From assembly GCA_016716835.1 (NCBI GenBank), contig JADJUW010000001.1, forward strand, positions 496,001-560,000: DNA of 64,000 nt, written 5' to 3'. This DNA is from Myxococcales bacterium. GTDB taxonomy: Bacteria; Myxococcota_A; Polyangia; Haliangiales; Haliangiaceae. Shown here in pieces: positions 1-8,546 of the stretch. The notes beneath the pieces were generated by a model. That model had not been told where the DNA came from, did not search any database, and saw nothing but the letters and a program-made list of their open reading frames with translations. The first letter of the stretch is position 1; the number at the start of each line of letters is the position of its first letter. The translations under genes were made by a program, and so were the position numbers.

Positions 1-168
1 CATCACCCCAGTGACGCACGACTGGCGCCGGTCAAGCGCCCTCGGTTATGCCGCAGCGGGGGCACTCACGGGTTGAAACTAATAATCCGTTGCGGCTAGC
101 CTCGCGACCCGCCGGCTGCCGCGCCTTTTGCCTTGCATCGCATCCGGGTTTGCGGGACCTTGCGGCGC

Positions 169-1839
169 ATGGTGGTCCACGGCGTAAGGGCAGGCACATG
201 GCGGGTCGCGTTGGTGCTTGCGGCCGTGCTTGGCGCCTGCAGTAACGACGCACCGCCCACCAACGTGCCGTGCGCTGGCGCAGGGTGCGTCCCGGGGCAA
301 CCCACCGAACCGCAATGGGATATCCCGGGCGTGTTTGGCGTGCCCAATCTCGACGACGATGACGCCAACGACGTCGCGGATTTTTTCCAGCCGTGGTGGG
401 CCGGCGATGACGATGCGTCGCTGGTGGTGCTGGCGGCGAGCGACCTGGCGCTTGTTGGCGAAGGCGAAACGCTGACGTTGATGCTCGAAGGCGAGGCGGC
501 GGCTATCAAGATTTATTTTGGCGACACGCAGATTCTCGGCGCGAATGTCGCCGCGACCTCGTATGACCTTGCGTTGCCCGCCGCCGCGGAGCGCAGTGAT
601 GTGGAACTTCGCATCTCGTTTGGAAACTATGCGGGGGCAGGCACCCTGAAGCTGTCGCATCGCGCCGCGGATGGCAAGCAGCTGCCGGGCAAGGAAATCA
701 GCTTGCAGGCCGCGCCGCTCATCACCAATCATCATCTGCAAGACGCCGAGCACGTGTGGGCACTGCGGCAGGGCAGCGGCAATAACGCGGCCTTTATTGA
801 CGCCTTTGAGGATGCCCTTGGCAGCAAGTTCACGGCTATTCCCAGCAGCGGCTACGGTGGCGATGTCTGGGTGCAGGACGAATTCGAATTTGCCACGCTG
901 ACTGGCGAAGCAGGCCAGCGCGTCGACGTCGTCATCGACTCGATTCGAAATCGAGGCATCGACGCGTATAAGCACGTGCTCGTCGGCGATGGCCGCGATG
1001 CCTTGCGACAGACGTGGGGTGTTGTGGCCGACCGCAGCTCGTATGACTCGTTCGGCAATCTCGAGGCCTCGCCGCCCGTGACCGTTGGTGGCGTGGCGTA
1101 CCCGTTTGGGCGCATCTACTACGGACGCGAAAATGGCGTCGGCATCAGCGGCGTGCTTGCTGAGTTCCTCACTAGCCAAAAAGTGCAGGCCCCGTTTGAG
1201 TTGCCGACGCGGTGGCTTTGTGTGGGCCATGTCGATGAGTTTTCGAGCTTCGTCCCAGACGCAAGTTCGCCCAAAGGATTTAAGTTAGTGCTCGCCGACG
1301 TACGCAGCGCCTGGACCCTGTTGCAAGGCCTTCCGAGCAACTATGCGCTGCCCTTGTATGACAACGATCATGGCTACGGCACCGTTGGCGAATTGCTCGG
1401 GGACAACGATTTGGTCGCGCTCAACAACGACCTGCAGCAAGATCAGCTCGACGTGATTCGCAATCGCTTTAAGACGGAGCTTGGGCTTGATGACAGCGAC
1501 ATCGTCTTGGTGCCGAGCCTGTTTGAAACCGTTGGCGGTTGTGGCGGGCGGGTCGCGGCGCTGATCCCTGGCATGGTCAATTTGACCGTGGCGCGCGTCG
1601 GCAGCACGACGCACCTGTTTACCGCCGACCCATTTTTTCGCAGCGCGGGCGGGCAGGTCGCCGATCCGGTCATCCAGTCCTTCAAGGCCGCGATGCCCGC
1701 CGGCCTCACCATGCATTTTGTCGACGACTGGGACACCTATCATATGGGTCTCGGTGAGGTGCACTGCGGCAGCAATGTTCGCCGCGCGCCCGCCACGAGC
1801 GGTTGGTGGACCAATACCCAAGCGTTGTTAGGATGGTGA
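169..1839 (+). CDS. Lipoprotein of the peptidylarginine deiminase (PAD) family
   Basis: A 556-residue exported lipoprotein. The first ~24 residues form a signal peptide ending in the lipobox LGAC. The rest resembles the catalytic domain of animal-type, calcium-dependent peptidylarginine deiminases, which convert protein arginine to citrulline. Visible signatures in order are VWVQDEFEF (Asp ~237), SFGNLEASPPV, VGHVDEF (His ~354, Asp ~356) and GEVHCGSN (Cys ~533). These correspond to the Asp/His/Asp/Cys catalytic set of the family. The open frame reaches a TTG at 133, but ATG 169 gives a compact signal peptide. The next gene, another lipoprotein, begins 4 nt after the stop. The family call rests on motifs I recognise; the cellular substrate is unknown and its outer-membrane or periplasmic location is inferred. 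Confidence 0.82.
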   Translation: MVVHGVRAGTWRVALVLAAVLGACSNDAPPTNVPCAGAGCVPGQPTEPQWDIPGVFGVPNLDDDDANDVADFFQPWWAGDDDASLVVLAASDLALVGEGETLTLMLEGEAAAIKIYFGDTQILGANVAATSYDLALPAAAERSDVELRISFGNYAGAGTLKLSHRAADGKQLPGKEISLQAAPLITNHHLQDAEHVWALRQGSGNNAAFIDAFEDALGSKFTAIPSSGYGGDVWVQDEFEFATLTGEAGQRVDVVIDSIRNRGIDAYKHVLVGDGRDALRQTWGVVADRSSYDSFGNLEASPPVTVGGVAYPFGRIYYGRENGVGISGVLAEFLTSQKVQAPFELPTRWLCVGHVDEFSSFVPDASSPKGFKLVLADVRSAWTLLQGLPSNYALPLYDNDHGYGTVGELLGDNDLVALNNDLQQDQLDVIRNRFKTELGLDDSDIVLVPSLFETVGGCGGRVAALIPGMVNLTVARVGSTTHLFTADPFFRSAGGQVADPVIQSFKAAMPAGLTMHFVDDWDTYHMGLGEVHCGSNVRRAPATSGWWTNTQALLGW

Positions 1840-1843
1840 TCGT

Positions 1844-2575
1844 ATGAAGCGCATCTGTTTTTTTTGCTTGGCCTTGGTAGCCGCGGTTGCGTGCGCCGAT
1901 GATGCGCAACCGGCAGCGGCGCCACACGTCGATTATTTGACGTTGGCGCCCACGCCCACGCGCGCAGGCCACTTGCGATTCTCCACCTCGGAGATTCATC
2001 AGGCCGAAGCTGCCGCCGCCTTCTTGCAACGCCTGCAAGCCGGTGGCGAGTCCGCCGCGGTTCGCCTTGCACTCGTCGAGGCGCTACCGCGGACCGGCGG
2101 CGCGTTTGCCGAGGCGCTCGTCGCGTATCTACCTCGCGAAGCCGACGCCTCGGTGCGGGGCGCCATCGTCGCTACCTCGCGGCGTGCGCCTGCCTCCTCC
2201 GCGACGTTGTTGGTTGCGCGTGGTTTTGCTGATGCCGCAGCTGACGTGCGCGCCGAGGCCGCGCGCGCGGCGGCATCGCTCGCAGATGGCGCCCAATTTC
2301 ACGCGCAGCTCGCCCACGCGTTGACCGACCACCATGCCGACGTGCGGCAAGCGGCGGCAGCTTCGATAGGCGTGCTTGGGCTCACGGCAGGCGGCGCCGC
2401 GCTCCTAGCGGCGACGAGCGATGCAAATCCAGACGTTCGCGTCGCGGCCTTTCGCGCCTATGCGCGCGTCGCGCCGACGGCGGCTCACGACACCGCCCTG
2501 GTACGCCGTATGGCTACCGACACCGACGAGCGCGTCCGTGCGCTCGCGCGATCGCTGGCGTCGACAAATCCTTAA
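1844..2575 (+). CDS. HEAT-repeat lipoprotein
   Basis: A 243-residue protein with an N-terminal lipoprotein signal (MKRICFF... with lipobox VAAVAC, Cys ~17). From about residue 45 onward it is alanine-rich and helical, with recurring units such as ADVRAEAARAAASLADG, ADVRQAAAASIGVLG and PDVRVAAFRAYARVA. These match the DxxVRxxAAxALG pattern of HEAT/PBS-lyase-like repeats, which usually serve as a protein-binding scaffold. It lies 4 nt after the PAD-like lipoprotein gene and is probably co-transcribed with it, so the two may act together in the periplasm; that link is inference. No enzymatic motif is visible. Confidence 0.75.
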   Translation: MKRICFFCLALVAAVACADDAQPAAAPHVDYLTLAPTPTRAGHLRFSTSEIHQAEAAAAFLQRLQAGGESAAVRLALVEALPRTGGAFAEALVAYLPREADASVRGAIVATSRRAPASSATLLVARGFADAAADVRAEAARAAASLADGAQFHAQLAHALTDHHADVRQAAAASIGVLGLTAGGAALLAATSDANPDVRVAAFRAYARVAPTAAHDTALVRRMATDTDERVRALARSLASTNP

Positions 2576-2579
2576 CGCC

Positions 2580-3494
2580 ATGAATGCGCCATGGGTGCCA
2601 CAGCGAGTGGTCGATGCCGCGCAGGCGCAGGCGCTCATGCAGGAGGCATGGCCATCGCTTCAAATCGACTCGATCGTGGCCTTTGGCGCCGGTTGGGACA
2701 ACACCGCGTTTCTGGTGAATCAGGCGTGGGTGGTGCGGTTTCCTCGTCGCGAAAACTGCGTCGTCTCGATGCGTCGCGAAATCGCTGCCTTGCCGCTGCT
2801 CGCCGCCAAGCTGCCGCTCAAGATTCCCGTGCCGACATTTGTTTGCGACGGCACACCCTCGTTTGACTGGCCGTTTGCCGCCTACCCGGTGGTGCCCGGC
2901 GCGACGGCTTGCAAGTTGGCCTTGTCCGACGACGAGCGCCTTGCGGCCGCGCCGCGCGTAGCGGACTTCTTGCGCGCGTTGCACGCGATCGATCGTACGG
3001 AGCTGGCGGCGGCGGCCCTCCCAGAAGTGCGGTTTGACTTCGCCGTGCTAGCGACTTGGGAAGAGCGCACCGCCTCACGGCTAGACACGCTGGTCGCCGC
3101 CGGCCTCGTGCCACCATCGCGACGTGCGGCGCTGATGAGCGTCATCGAGCGCGGAGGGGGAGGGCTCCCCAGCACCGCGGTGGTGCTGCACGGGGACTTG
3201 TATGTCCGTCACATCGTAATGGACGCGGGGCGCACGGTCGCTGGCATCATCGACTGGGGCGATGTCGAGTTCGGCGACGTAGCGCGCGATCTCGCCGTGG
3301 CCTTTACCATGTTCCCACCGCGGGCGCGAGAACACTTCCTCGGCGGGTACGGTGCGACGACTGCCGATGCAGATTTTGCGCAGGTGATCGGTACGCACCA
3401 CGCTGTTTCCGCACTCGCCTATGCCCATGCGCAAGATGACGCAGACCTAAGGCGAGAGATGCTGCTAGCAACAGCTTGGCTGACGATGGGCTAA
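2580..3494 (+). CDS. Aminoglycoside phosphotransferase (APH)-family kinase-like protein
   Basis: A 304-residue protein with the APH/choline-kinase fold signatures: a Brenner-like catalytic loop HGDLYVRHIVMD and the metal-binding IIDWGDVEFGD near the C terminus, after an N-terminal lobe containing FGAGWDNTAFLV and WVVRFPRR. The usual Asn of the catalytic loop (HGDxxxxN) appears as His here. The ATG at 2580 sits 4 nt after the upstream stop and gives a normal family length. The upstream extension of the frame runs inside the HEAT gene and is rejected as a start. Relatives phosphorylate small molecules such as homoserine, choline or aminoglycosides; the substrate cannot be told from sequence. 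Confidence 0.75.
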   Translation: MNAPWVPQRVVDAAQAQALMQEAWPSLQIDSIVAFGAGWDNTAFLVNQAWVVRFPRRENCVVSMRREIAALPLLAAKLPLKIPVPTFVCDGTPSFDWPFAAYPVVPGATACKLALSDDERLAAAPRVADFLRALHAIDRTELAAAALPEVRFDFAVLATWEERTASRLDTLVAAGLVPPSRRAALMSVIERGGGGLPSTAVVLHGDLYVRHIVMDAGRTVAGIIDWGDVEFGDVARDLAVAFTMFPPRAREHFLGGYGATTADADFAQVIGTHHAVSALAYAHAQDDADLRREMLLATAWLTMG

Positions 3495-3510
3495 GTGCGC
3501 CACGCGCGCG

Positions 3511-3777
3511 CTATGCGCGGCTTGCCTTGCGGCCCGTGACCGCGCCATAGATGAGAACCAACGCCACCGCGCCGATGACGCTGGCGATGATGCCCGGGCC
3601 TTCGCCTGCGGTGTCGTACCAACCCATGGCACGCCCTAGGAAGCCCACCAGCACGGCGCCGGCGACGCCGAGCAGCATGGTGGCTAGCATGCCACCATCT
3701 TGTTTGCCCGGAATTACAAACTTGGCCAGGGCGCCAACGACGAGACCAATTATCAACATCCAAATAAATGACATCAT
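3511..3777 (-). CDS. GlsB/YeaQ/YmgE-family small membrane protein
   Basis: An 88-residue protein made almost wholly of three hydrophobic segments separated by short glycine-rich turns (FIWMLIIGLVVGALAKFVIPG; MLATMLLGVAGAVLVGFLGRAMG; GIIASVIGAVALVLIYGAV). This is the pattern and length of the transglycosylase-associated GlsB/YeaQ/YmgE family, small inner-membrane proteins often induced by stress. A good ribosome-binding site (AAAGGAG) precedes the start. It converges on the APH-like gene with only 16 nt between stops. A 7-bp inverted repeat lies about 30 nt upstream of its start. Confidence 0.85.
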   Translation of the reverse strand: MMSFIWMLIIGLVVGALAKFVIPGKQDGGMLATMLLGVAGAVLVGFLGRAMGWYDTAGEGPGIIASVIGAVALVLIYGAVTGRKASRA

Positions 3778-3805
3778 GAGAAACTCCTTTGCATTAGCAA
3801 TGGTG

Positions 3806-3823
3806 GGAACCTATGCAGGTTCC
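3806..3823 (-). promoter_or_regulatory. Inverted repeat upstream of the GlsB-like gene
   Basis: GGAACCT and AGGTTCC form a perfect 7-bp inverted repeat around the 4-nt centre ATGC. It lies 29 nt upstream of the start codon of the minus-strand GlsB/YeaQ-like gene. It could be an operator or a 5'-leader hairpin; nothing in the sequence decides between these. Confidence 0.4.
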
Positions 3824-3920
3824 GTTCCAGGTCGCACGCCTTACGGCCGCAGCAACCGGGCAATCTGCACGCGCGGCAGTCGCGAGCGTGGGTGCTCATG
3901 CGCGCTCGCGCACATCGCAT

Positions 3921-4463
3921 TTAGCGACGCGGGGCATGGCGGCGGGCAAGCGCCACGTACGCCCAGACCACCAGCGCGACCGCGAGAATCGCAAACTTGA
4001 TCGCGGCGAATACCGTGGCGCCCCAGCCAAGGGTGGCCGTGGGTTGACCCAAGCACGCCACATACAAGTAGATGTTTTCGACGACGTCACACGCGCCGGC
4101 ACCCCACACCGACCACGCGAGCGGCGTTGCCCAGCGCGGCGGCGCCACGCCCGCGCGTTGCCACGTCATCGCCAGGCCCAAGATGAGGCCCGTGGTGTAG
4201 AGCGGGATAAATAAAAAATCGATGCCGAGTTGAAAGGCCAAGATGCGCACCGCGCGCTCGCCATAGCTGGTCATCATCGCCGGCAGCGCGCCGAAATTGA
4301 GCTCGAGCGAAAACACGCCCGCGGGCACCGCGGCGTTCTTGAGGGCGTTACCGGTGACGACCATGACGCCGCCGACGACGGCCGTGAAAATTAAAAAAAG
4401 CCAGAACAATCGCCGCGTCGCCGACGGCGCCAAGGCAAGGCAGGGATGCATCGCCGTCGACAC
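3921..4463 (-). CDS. Hypothetical integral membrane protein
   Basis: A 180-residue protein with about four hydrophobic segments (near residues 18-37, 70-95, 105-125 and 145-170). I do not recognise the family. Polar features between the segments include a conserved-looking DVVENIYLYVAC stretch after segment three and a basic C terminus (ARRHAPRR). It is transcribed away from hppA, with 135 nt between the two starts, so the intergenic region must carry both promoters. Confidence 0.6.
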   Translation of the reverse strand: MSTAMHPCLALAPSATRRLFWLFLIFTAVVGGVMVVTGNALKNAAVPAGVFSLELNFGALPAMMTSYGERAVRILAFQLGIDFLFIPLYTTGLILGLAMTWQRAGVAPPRWATPLAWSVWGAGACDVVENIYLYVACLGQPTATLGWGATVFAAIKFAILAVALVVWAYVALARRHAPRR

Positions 4464-4539
4464 TACGTTACATCGCGCGACAACGCACCTGAACGCGATT
4501 CGAACTTGGGGAGATCCCGCATTCGGCGTTCGATGGCGC

Positions 4540-4568
4540 TTTACTCACTGCGCGACCATCTATATAAC
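4540..4568 (+). promoter_or_regulatory. Candidate sigma-70-type promoter for hppA
   Basis: TTTACT (4540-4545) and TATAAC (4563-4568) are separated by 17 bp, about 30 nt upstream of the hppA start. A Shine-Dalgarno-like AAAGGA follows about 6 nt before ATG 4599. The local AT-richness stands out against the surrounding DNA. This is a pattern match only. Confidence 0.45.
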
Positions 4569-4598
4569 GCGCGGCATTAAGGAGCCAAAGGATACAAT

Positions 4599-7124
4599 AT
4601 GATAGCAGCGCTCAGTTACCTTGCGGCCGCTATGTCGGCGGCCTCGCCACATGGTGCGTCGGCCCGTCCAACCAGCGAAGCCGGCCTCGTCCTACCCGAT
4701 TTCTCCAACACGTTTAATGGCACGTTGACCTACTTCGGCATGTCGGGGTGGAGCCTCCTGGCCCTTGGCCTGGTGGTCTGCGTCATTGGCCTCATCTTCG
4801 GGATGGTGGTGTTTAACCGCCTCAAGAACATGGAAGTCCATGGCTCGATGAAGACCATCTCCGAGCTCATCTACGAGACCTGCAAGACCTATCTCAAGAC
4901 GCAGGCGAAGTTCATCGCGATTCTGTGGGTGTTCATCGCCACCATTATCGTCGTCTACTTCGGCGTCCTCGAGAAAGTCGAAGTGCCCAAGGTCGCCGCG
5001 ATTGCGCTGTTCTCGGTCATTGGCATTCTCGGCTCGACGCTGGTCGCCTTTTTCGGCATCCGCGTCAACACCTTTGCCAACTCGCGCACGGCCTTTGCGG
5101 CGCTGCGTGGCAAGCCTTACCCAACCTATGCCATCCCGCTGCAAGCCGGCATGAGCATCGGCACCATGCTGATTTCGGTTGAGCTTCTGCTCATGCTCGC
5201 CATCATGCTGTTCATGCCTGCCGAGTACGCTGGCCCTTGCTTCATCGGCTTTGCGGTCGGTGAATCACTGGGCGCCGCGGCGCTGCGCATTGCCGGCGGC
5301 ATCTTCACCAAGATCGCCGACATTGGCTCTGACCTCATGAAGATCGTCTTTAACATCAAAGAAGACGACGCGCGCAACCCAGGCGTCATCGCCGACTGCA
5401 CCGGCGACAATGCCGGCGACTCGGTCGGCCCAACCGCCGACGGCTTTGAAACCTACGGCGTCACCGGCGTCGCGCTCATCACCTTCATCCTCGTCGCGAT
5501 CCCGGTTCTCCCCGGCATCGACCTCGGAGCGCAAATGCAGGCCGTGTTGCTCGTCTGGATCTTCTTTCTTCGCGTCATCATGATCCTCGCCTCGATCGGC
5601 AGCTACCTGGTGAACGAAATGGTCACCAAGGCCAAGAACGCCAACGTCGACAAGATGGACTTCGAGCACCCGCTCACCGTGCTGGTGTGGCTGACCTCGA
5701 TCGTTTCCATCGGCCTTACGTACCTGGTGTCCTACTTCCTCATCGGCCCAGGTGGCTCAGAGATCGCAAATCTACCCAATGGCCTGTGGTGGAAGCTCTC
5801 GACCATTATTTCTTGCGGCACGCTCGCCGGCGCGGTCATTCCTGAAGCGGTCAAGGTGTTCACCTCAACCAAGTCGGGTCACGTCAAAGAGGTCGTGCAA
5901 GCCTCGCGCGAAGGCGGCGCCTCGCTCAACGTGCTCGCCGGTCTCACCGCAGGCAACTTCTCGGCCTATTGGATGGGGCTTATCATTGTCGGCCTCATGG
6001 CGATTGCCTGGCAAGTGTCGGCCTCGGCCGGCCTGGGCGAACTGCTCATGGCCGTCAACAATGCCGGCGGCGAAGGCTCAGAGACCTTCATGAATCCGTT
6101 CGCGATTAGTGCCGCAGCGGCGGTGTTCGCCTTTGGCCTGGTAGCGTTTGGCTTCCTCGGCATGGGCCCGGTCACCATTGCCGTCGATTCGTACGGTCCG
6201 GTCACCGACAACGCGCAATCTGTCTACGAGCTCTCGATGATTGAAAGCGAGCCGAACATCAGGGAAGACCTTAAGAAAAACTTTGGCTTTGAGCCGCAGT
6301 TCGAAAAAGCCAAGGAATTCCTCGAAGAAAACGACGGCGCTGGCAACACCTTCAAGGCCACGGCAAAGCCGGTGCTCATCGGCACCGCCGTCGTTGGCGC
6401 GACCACGATGATCTTTGCCATCATCATGATGCTGACCCAGGGCCTCAAGCCTGAGTTCGTCGGCTTCCTCTCGATGGTGCATCCGCCATTTCTGCTCGGG
6501 CTCATCACCGGCGGCGCCATCATCTATTGGTTCACCGGCGCCTCGACGCAGGCGGTTTCGACCGGCGCCTACCGCGCGGTGGAATTCATCAAGGCCAACA
6601 TCAAGCTCGACGACGGCGCCACCAAGGCCAGCGTCGAAGACTCCAAGAAGGTCGTCGAAATCTGCACCCTCTACGCGCAGAAGGGCATGTTCAACATCTT
6701 CATGACCATCTTCTTCTCGACGCTCGCCTTTGCCTGCGCCGATCCGTTCTTCTTCATCGGCTACCTCATCTCGATGGCGCTCTTTGGCCTCTACCAAGCC
6801 ATCTTTATGGCGAACGCCGGTGGCGCCTGGGACAATGCCAAGAAGATCGTCGAAACCGAACTCAAGGAAAAAGGCACGGATCTGCACGCGGCTTGCGTGG
6901 TTGGCGACACCGTCGGCGACCCGTTCAAGGACACCTCGTCTGTCGCGCTCAATCCGGTCATCAAGTTCACCACGCTGTTTGGCGTGTTGGCGGTTGGCAT
7001 GGCCGTTCAGCTCTCTGACACCGTGAACATGGTCATCGCGATCAGCTGCTTTGTGGTGTCGGCGTTCTTTGCCTGGCGGTCATTTTATGGCATGCGCATA
7101 GGCAGCGACAGCAAAGCCGCGTAA
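4599..7124 (+). CDS. hppA: Membrane-bound ion-translocating pyrophosphatase
   Basis: An 841-residue polytopic protein of the V-type pyrophosphatase family, which couples pyrophosphate hydrolysis to ion pumping across the cytoplasmic membrane. Signatures include FTKIADIGSDL, EDDARNP, IADCTGDNAGDSVG, DSYGPVTDNAQ and, near the C terminus, GGAWDNAKK and VVGDTVGDPFKDTSS, which hold the Asp/Lys cluster binding Mg-PPi. In the segment that decides potassium dependence the sequence reads GNTFKA, with Lys where potassium-dependent enzymes have Ala, so a K+-independent and probably H+-pumping type is inferred. The usual DLVGKVE segment is replaced by DLMKIVF and the following stretch is one residue shorter, marking a divergent clade. 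The enzyme is somewhat longer than the usual 670-770 residues, with an extended N terminus. A strong palindrome begins at its stop codon. Confidence 0.93.
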   Translation: MIAALSYLAAAMSAASPHGASARPTSEAGLVLPDFSNTFNGTLTYFGMSGWSLLALGLVVCVIGLIFGMVVFNRLKNMEVHGSMKTISELIYETCKTYLKTQAKFIAILWVFIATIIVVYFGVLEKVEVPKVAAIALFSVIGILGSTLVAFFGIRVNTFANSRTAFAALRGKPYPTYAIPLQAGMSIGTMLISVELLLMLAIMLFMPAEYAGPCFIGFAVGESLGAAALRIAGGIFTKIADIGSDLMKIVFNIKEDDARNPGVIADCTGDNAGDSVGPTADGFETYGVTGVALITFILVAIPVLPGIDLGAQMQAVLLVWIFFLRVIMILASIGSYLVNEMVTKAKNANVDKMDFEHPLTVLVWLTSIVSIGLTYLVSYFLIGPGGSEIANLPNGLWWKLSTIISCGTLAGAVIPEAVKVFTSTKSGHVKEVVQASREGGASLNVLAGLTAGNFSAYWMGLIIVGLMAIAWQVSASAGLGELLMAVNNAGGEGSETFMNPFAISAAAAVFAFGLVAFGFLGMGPVTIAVDSYGPVTDNAQSVYELSMIESEPNIREDLKKNFGFEPQFEKAKEFLEENDGAGNTFKATAKPVLIGTAVVGATTMIFAIIMMLTQGLKPEFVGFLSMVHPPFLLGLITGGAIIYWFTGASTQAVSTGAYRAVEFIKANIKLDDGATKASVEDSKKVVEICTLYAQKGMFNIFMTIFFSTLAFACADPFFFIGYLISMALFGLYQAIFMANAGGAWDNAKKIVETELKEKGTDLHAACVVGDTVGDPFKDTSSVALNPVIKFTTLFGVLAVGMAVQLSDTVNMVIAISCFVVSAFFAWRSFYGMRIGSDSKAA

Positions 7125-7248
7125 CAGAACGCCGTGAGTGGGGATCTTGCGGTGTACGGCTTCGCGAGCCTCGTTACAGCCAGACGGCTGCGCCTCGGCC
7201 TCGCTGCAGGCGTGCACCACAATTTCCTCCACTCACGACGCTCTGTTA
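7122..7248. repeat. Large imperfect palindrome at the 3' end of hppA
   Basis: Arms of 37-38 nt (7122-7158 and 7211-7248) are inverted copies with about 28 matching positions and a ~52-nt loop. They share TAACAGA.CG.CGTGAGTGG and TTG.GGTG.ACG. The left arm begins with the TAA stop of hppA. In RNA this would make a long hairpin that could end transcription or protect the hppA message. It could also be a solitary palindromic mobile element. It is unrelated in sequence to the A/B/C repeat family elsewhere in the window. Confidence 0.7.
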
Positions 7249-7271
7249 TCGGCTTTGCCAGATCTTTTATT

Positions 7272-8492
7272 TTGCGTTACTGGTTGGTTAGTCTTCTTCT
7301 CTTCGGTGCCGCCCTCAGCGCGTGCACGGAGGACCTGCCGCCCGTGCAGCCGGTGGATCTTAGTGCGTGCCGCGCGGCGCCGCAGGGCGAGCCGTTCGCG
7401 CTGTCGGAGGAGGTCGCGACCCAGGTCAACCTTGACCTCGCCTTTCACGATGGCGTGTTGTGGGTGGCCTATGATGGCGCCGCTGTCGACGGCAGCTCGG
7501 ATTCCGATGTGTATGTGGCGCGGCTGGGCTGCGCGCAAACCTTGCTGGGACCGCCCGTGGTGGCCTCAACGGCCGCAAACACGCTTGATGGCGACCTATC
7601 CATCGCGGTCAATGGCAGCAGCGCGGTCGTCGCCTGGCTGGCCGATGACAAGGTGAGCAGCAATAACTTATCCATTCGAACCCGCGCCTATCATCCCGAC
7701 GGCACGGCAATCGGCGCATCGGAGCTGAGGCTAGACCTGCAGGCCGAGGGTGAGGTCACAAGCGCCTGGGTGCCGCGCGTCACCAGCGCCGGCCTTGGCT
7801 TCTGGCTCGCGGGCACGCAGGTCGTGCCGTCGGCGAATACCTTTCAGCTCTTTGTGCATCGCCTCGATGAGGCCGGCCAGCTCAGCGGCGTGCGGTCGCA
7901 TGCGGCGCCTGAGGCGGGCGTGTTTCATCACAATCCCGATATTCGCGTCGACGATGCCTCGATCATGCAGGTGCTTTTTGAGCGCGACGTCGACGGTGCC
8001 CTCAAGCTCGCGCAGGGCGCGTTCGTTGGCGAACACCTCGCGATCACCGATTTTGAGGCGGGGGCCAATGCGGCGTCCCCGCGCTGGGCTCGTGGCGATC
8101 GCGCCGCGCCCATGGTGCAGGTATGGGGCGCCAGCACCAGCCCCGGACCGGTCGGCTTGCGGCTTGAGACAGAGGGCGGGGCGCTGCTAGCCTCTGTAGG
8201 CGATCCCGGACTGCGCAATGTCCTGCCGGCTGCGGCCATGCATGGGCACGCGGGCCTGGTGAGCTGGCACGAGGCGATTTCGCCCACCACCAGCAGGGTG
8301 ATGGCGGCGCCTTTTTCGGTGCAAGGCGGGGCTATCGTCGTGGGTGCGCCCCAGGAGGTTGCACCGCTGGCGCTAAGTTACGGCCCCGCGGTAGCGCACG
8401 TCGTGGACAATATCTATGTCGTCGGCTGGACGTTGACCAGTGCCGGGGATCGCCGTGCTATGGGCACCTTTTTCGTGGCGACGCCGCCTTAA
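7272..8492 (+). CDS. Hypothetical lipoprotein, paralogue of the next gene
   Basis: About 406 residues beginning with a hydrophobic signal and lipobox (LLLFGAALSAC). I chose the TTG at 7272 because the upstream in-frame stretch lies inside the hppA palindrome. The mature part is beta-rich and lacks a motif I can name. Segments such as VLWVAYDG, VYVARLGCAQTLLG, LSIAVNGSSAVVAW and a repeated DDASIMQVLFERDVDG pattern suggest a beta-propeller-like or exo-sialidase-like fold. Its layout matches the downstream gene (VRLGC.G.LIG.P, VAVSGNAIMYAW), so the two are tandem paralogues. The start is uncertain. Confidence 0.7.
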   Translation: MRYWLVSLLLFGAALSACTEDLPPVQPVDLSACRAAPQGEPFALSEEVATQVNLDLAFHDGVLWVAYDGAAVDGSSDSDVYVARLGCAQTLLGPPVVASTAANTLDGDLSIAVNGSSAVVAWLADDKVSSNNLSIRTRAYHPDGTAIGASELRLDLQAEGEVTSAWVPRVTSAGLGFWLAGTQVVPSANTFQLFVHRLDEAGQLSGVRSHAAPEAGVFHHNPDIRVDDASIMQVLFERDVDGALKLAQGAFVGEHLAITDFEAGANAASPRWARGDRAAPMVQVWGASTSPGPVGLRLETEGGALLASVGDPGLRNVLPAAAMHGHAGLVSWHEAISPTTSRVMAAPFSVQGGAIVVGAPQEVAPLALSYGPAVAHVVDNIYVVGWTLTSAGDRRAMGTFFVATPP

Positions 8493-8546
8493 CTGGCAAC
8501 TCAATTGGCCATTGCATCTCGCGTCAATTTCGCTAGGTTCCGCGCC

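Noticed and set aside
7134..7271. Extended N terminus for the lipoprotein after hppA
   Set aside because: The upstream in-frame stretch lies inside the large palindrome and would place ~46 residues before a clean lipoprotein signal.
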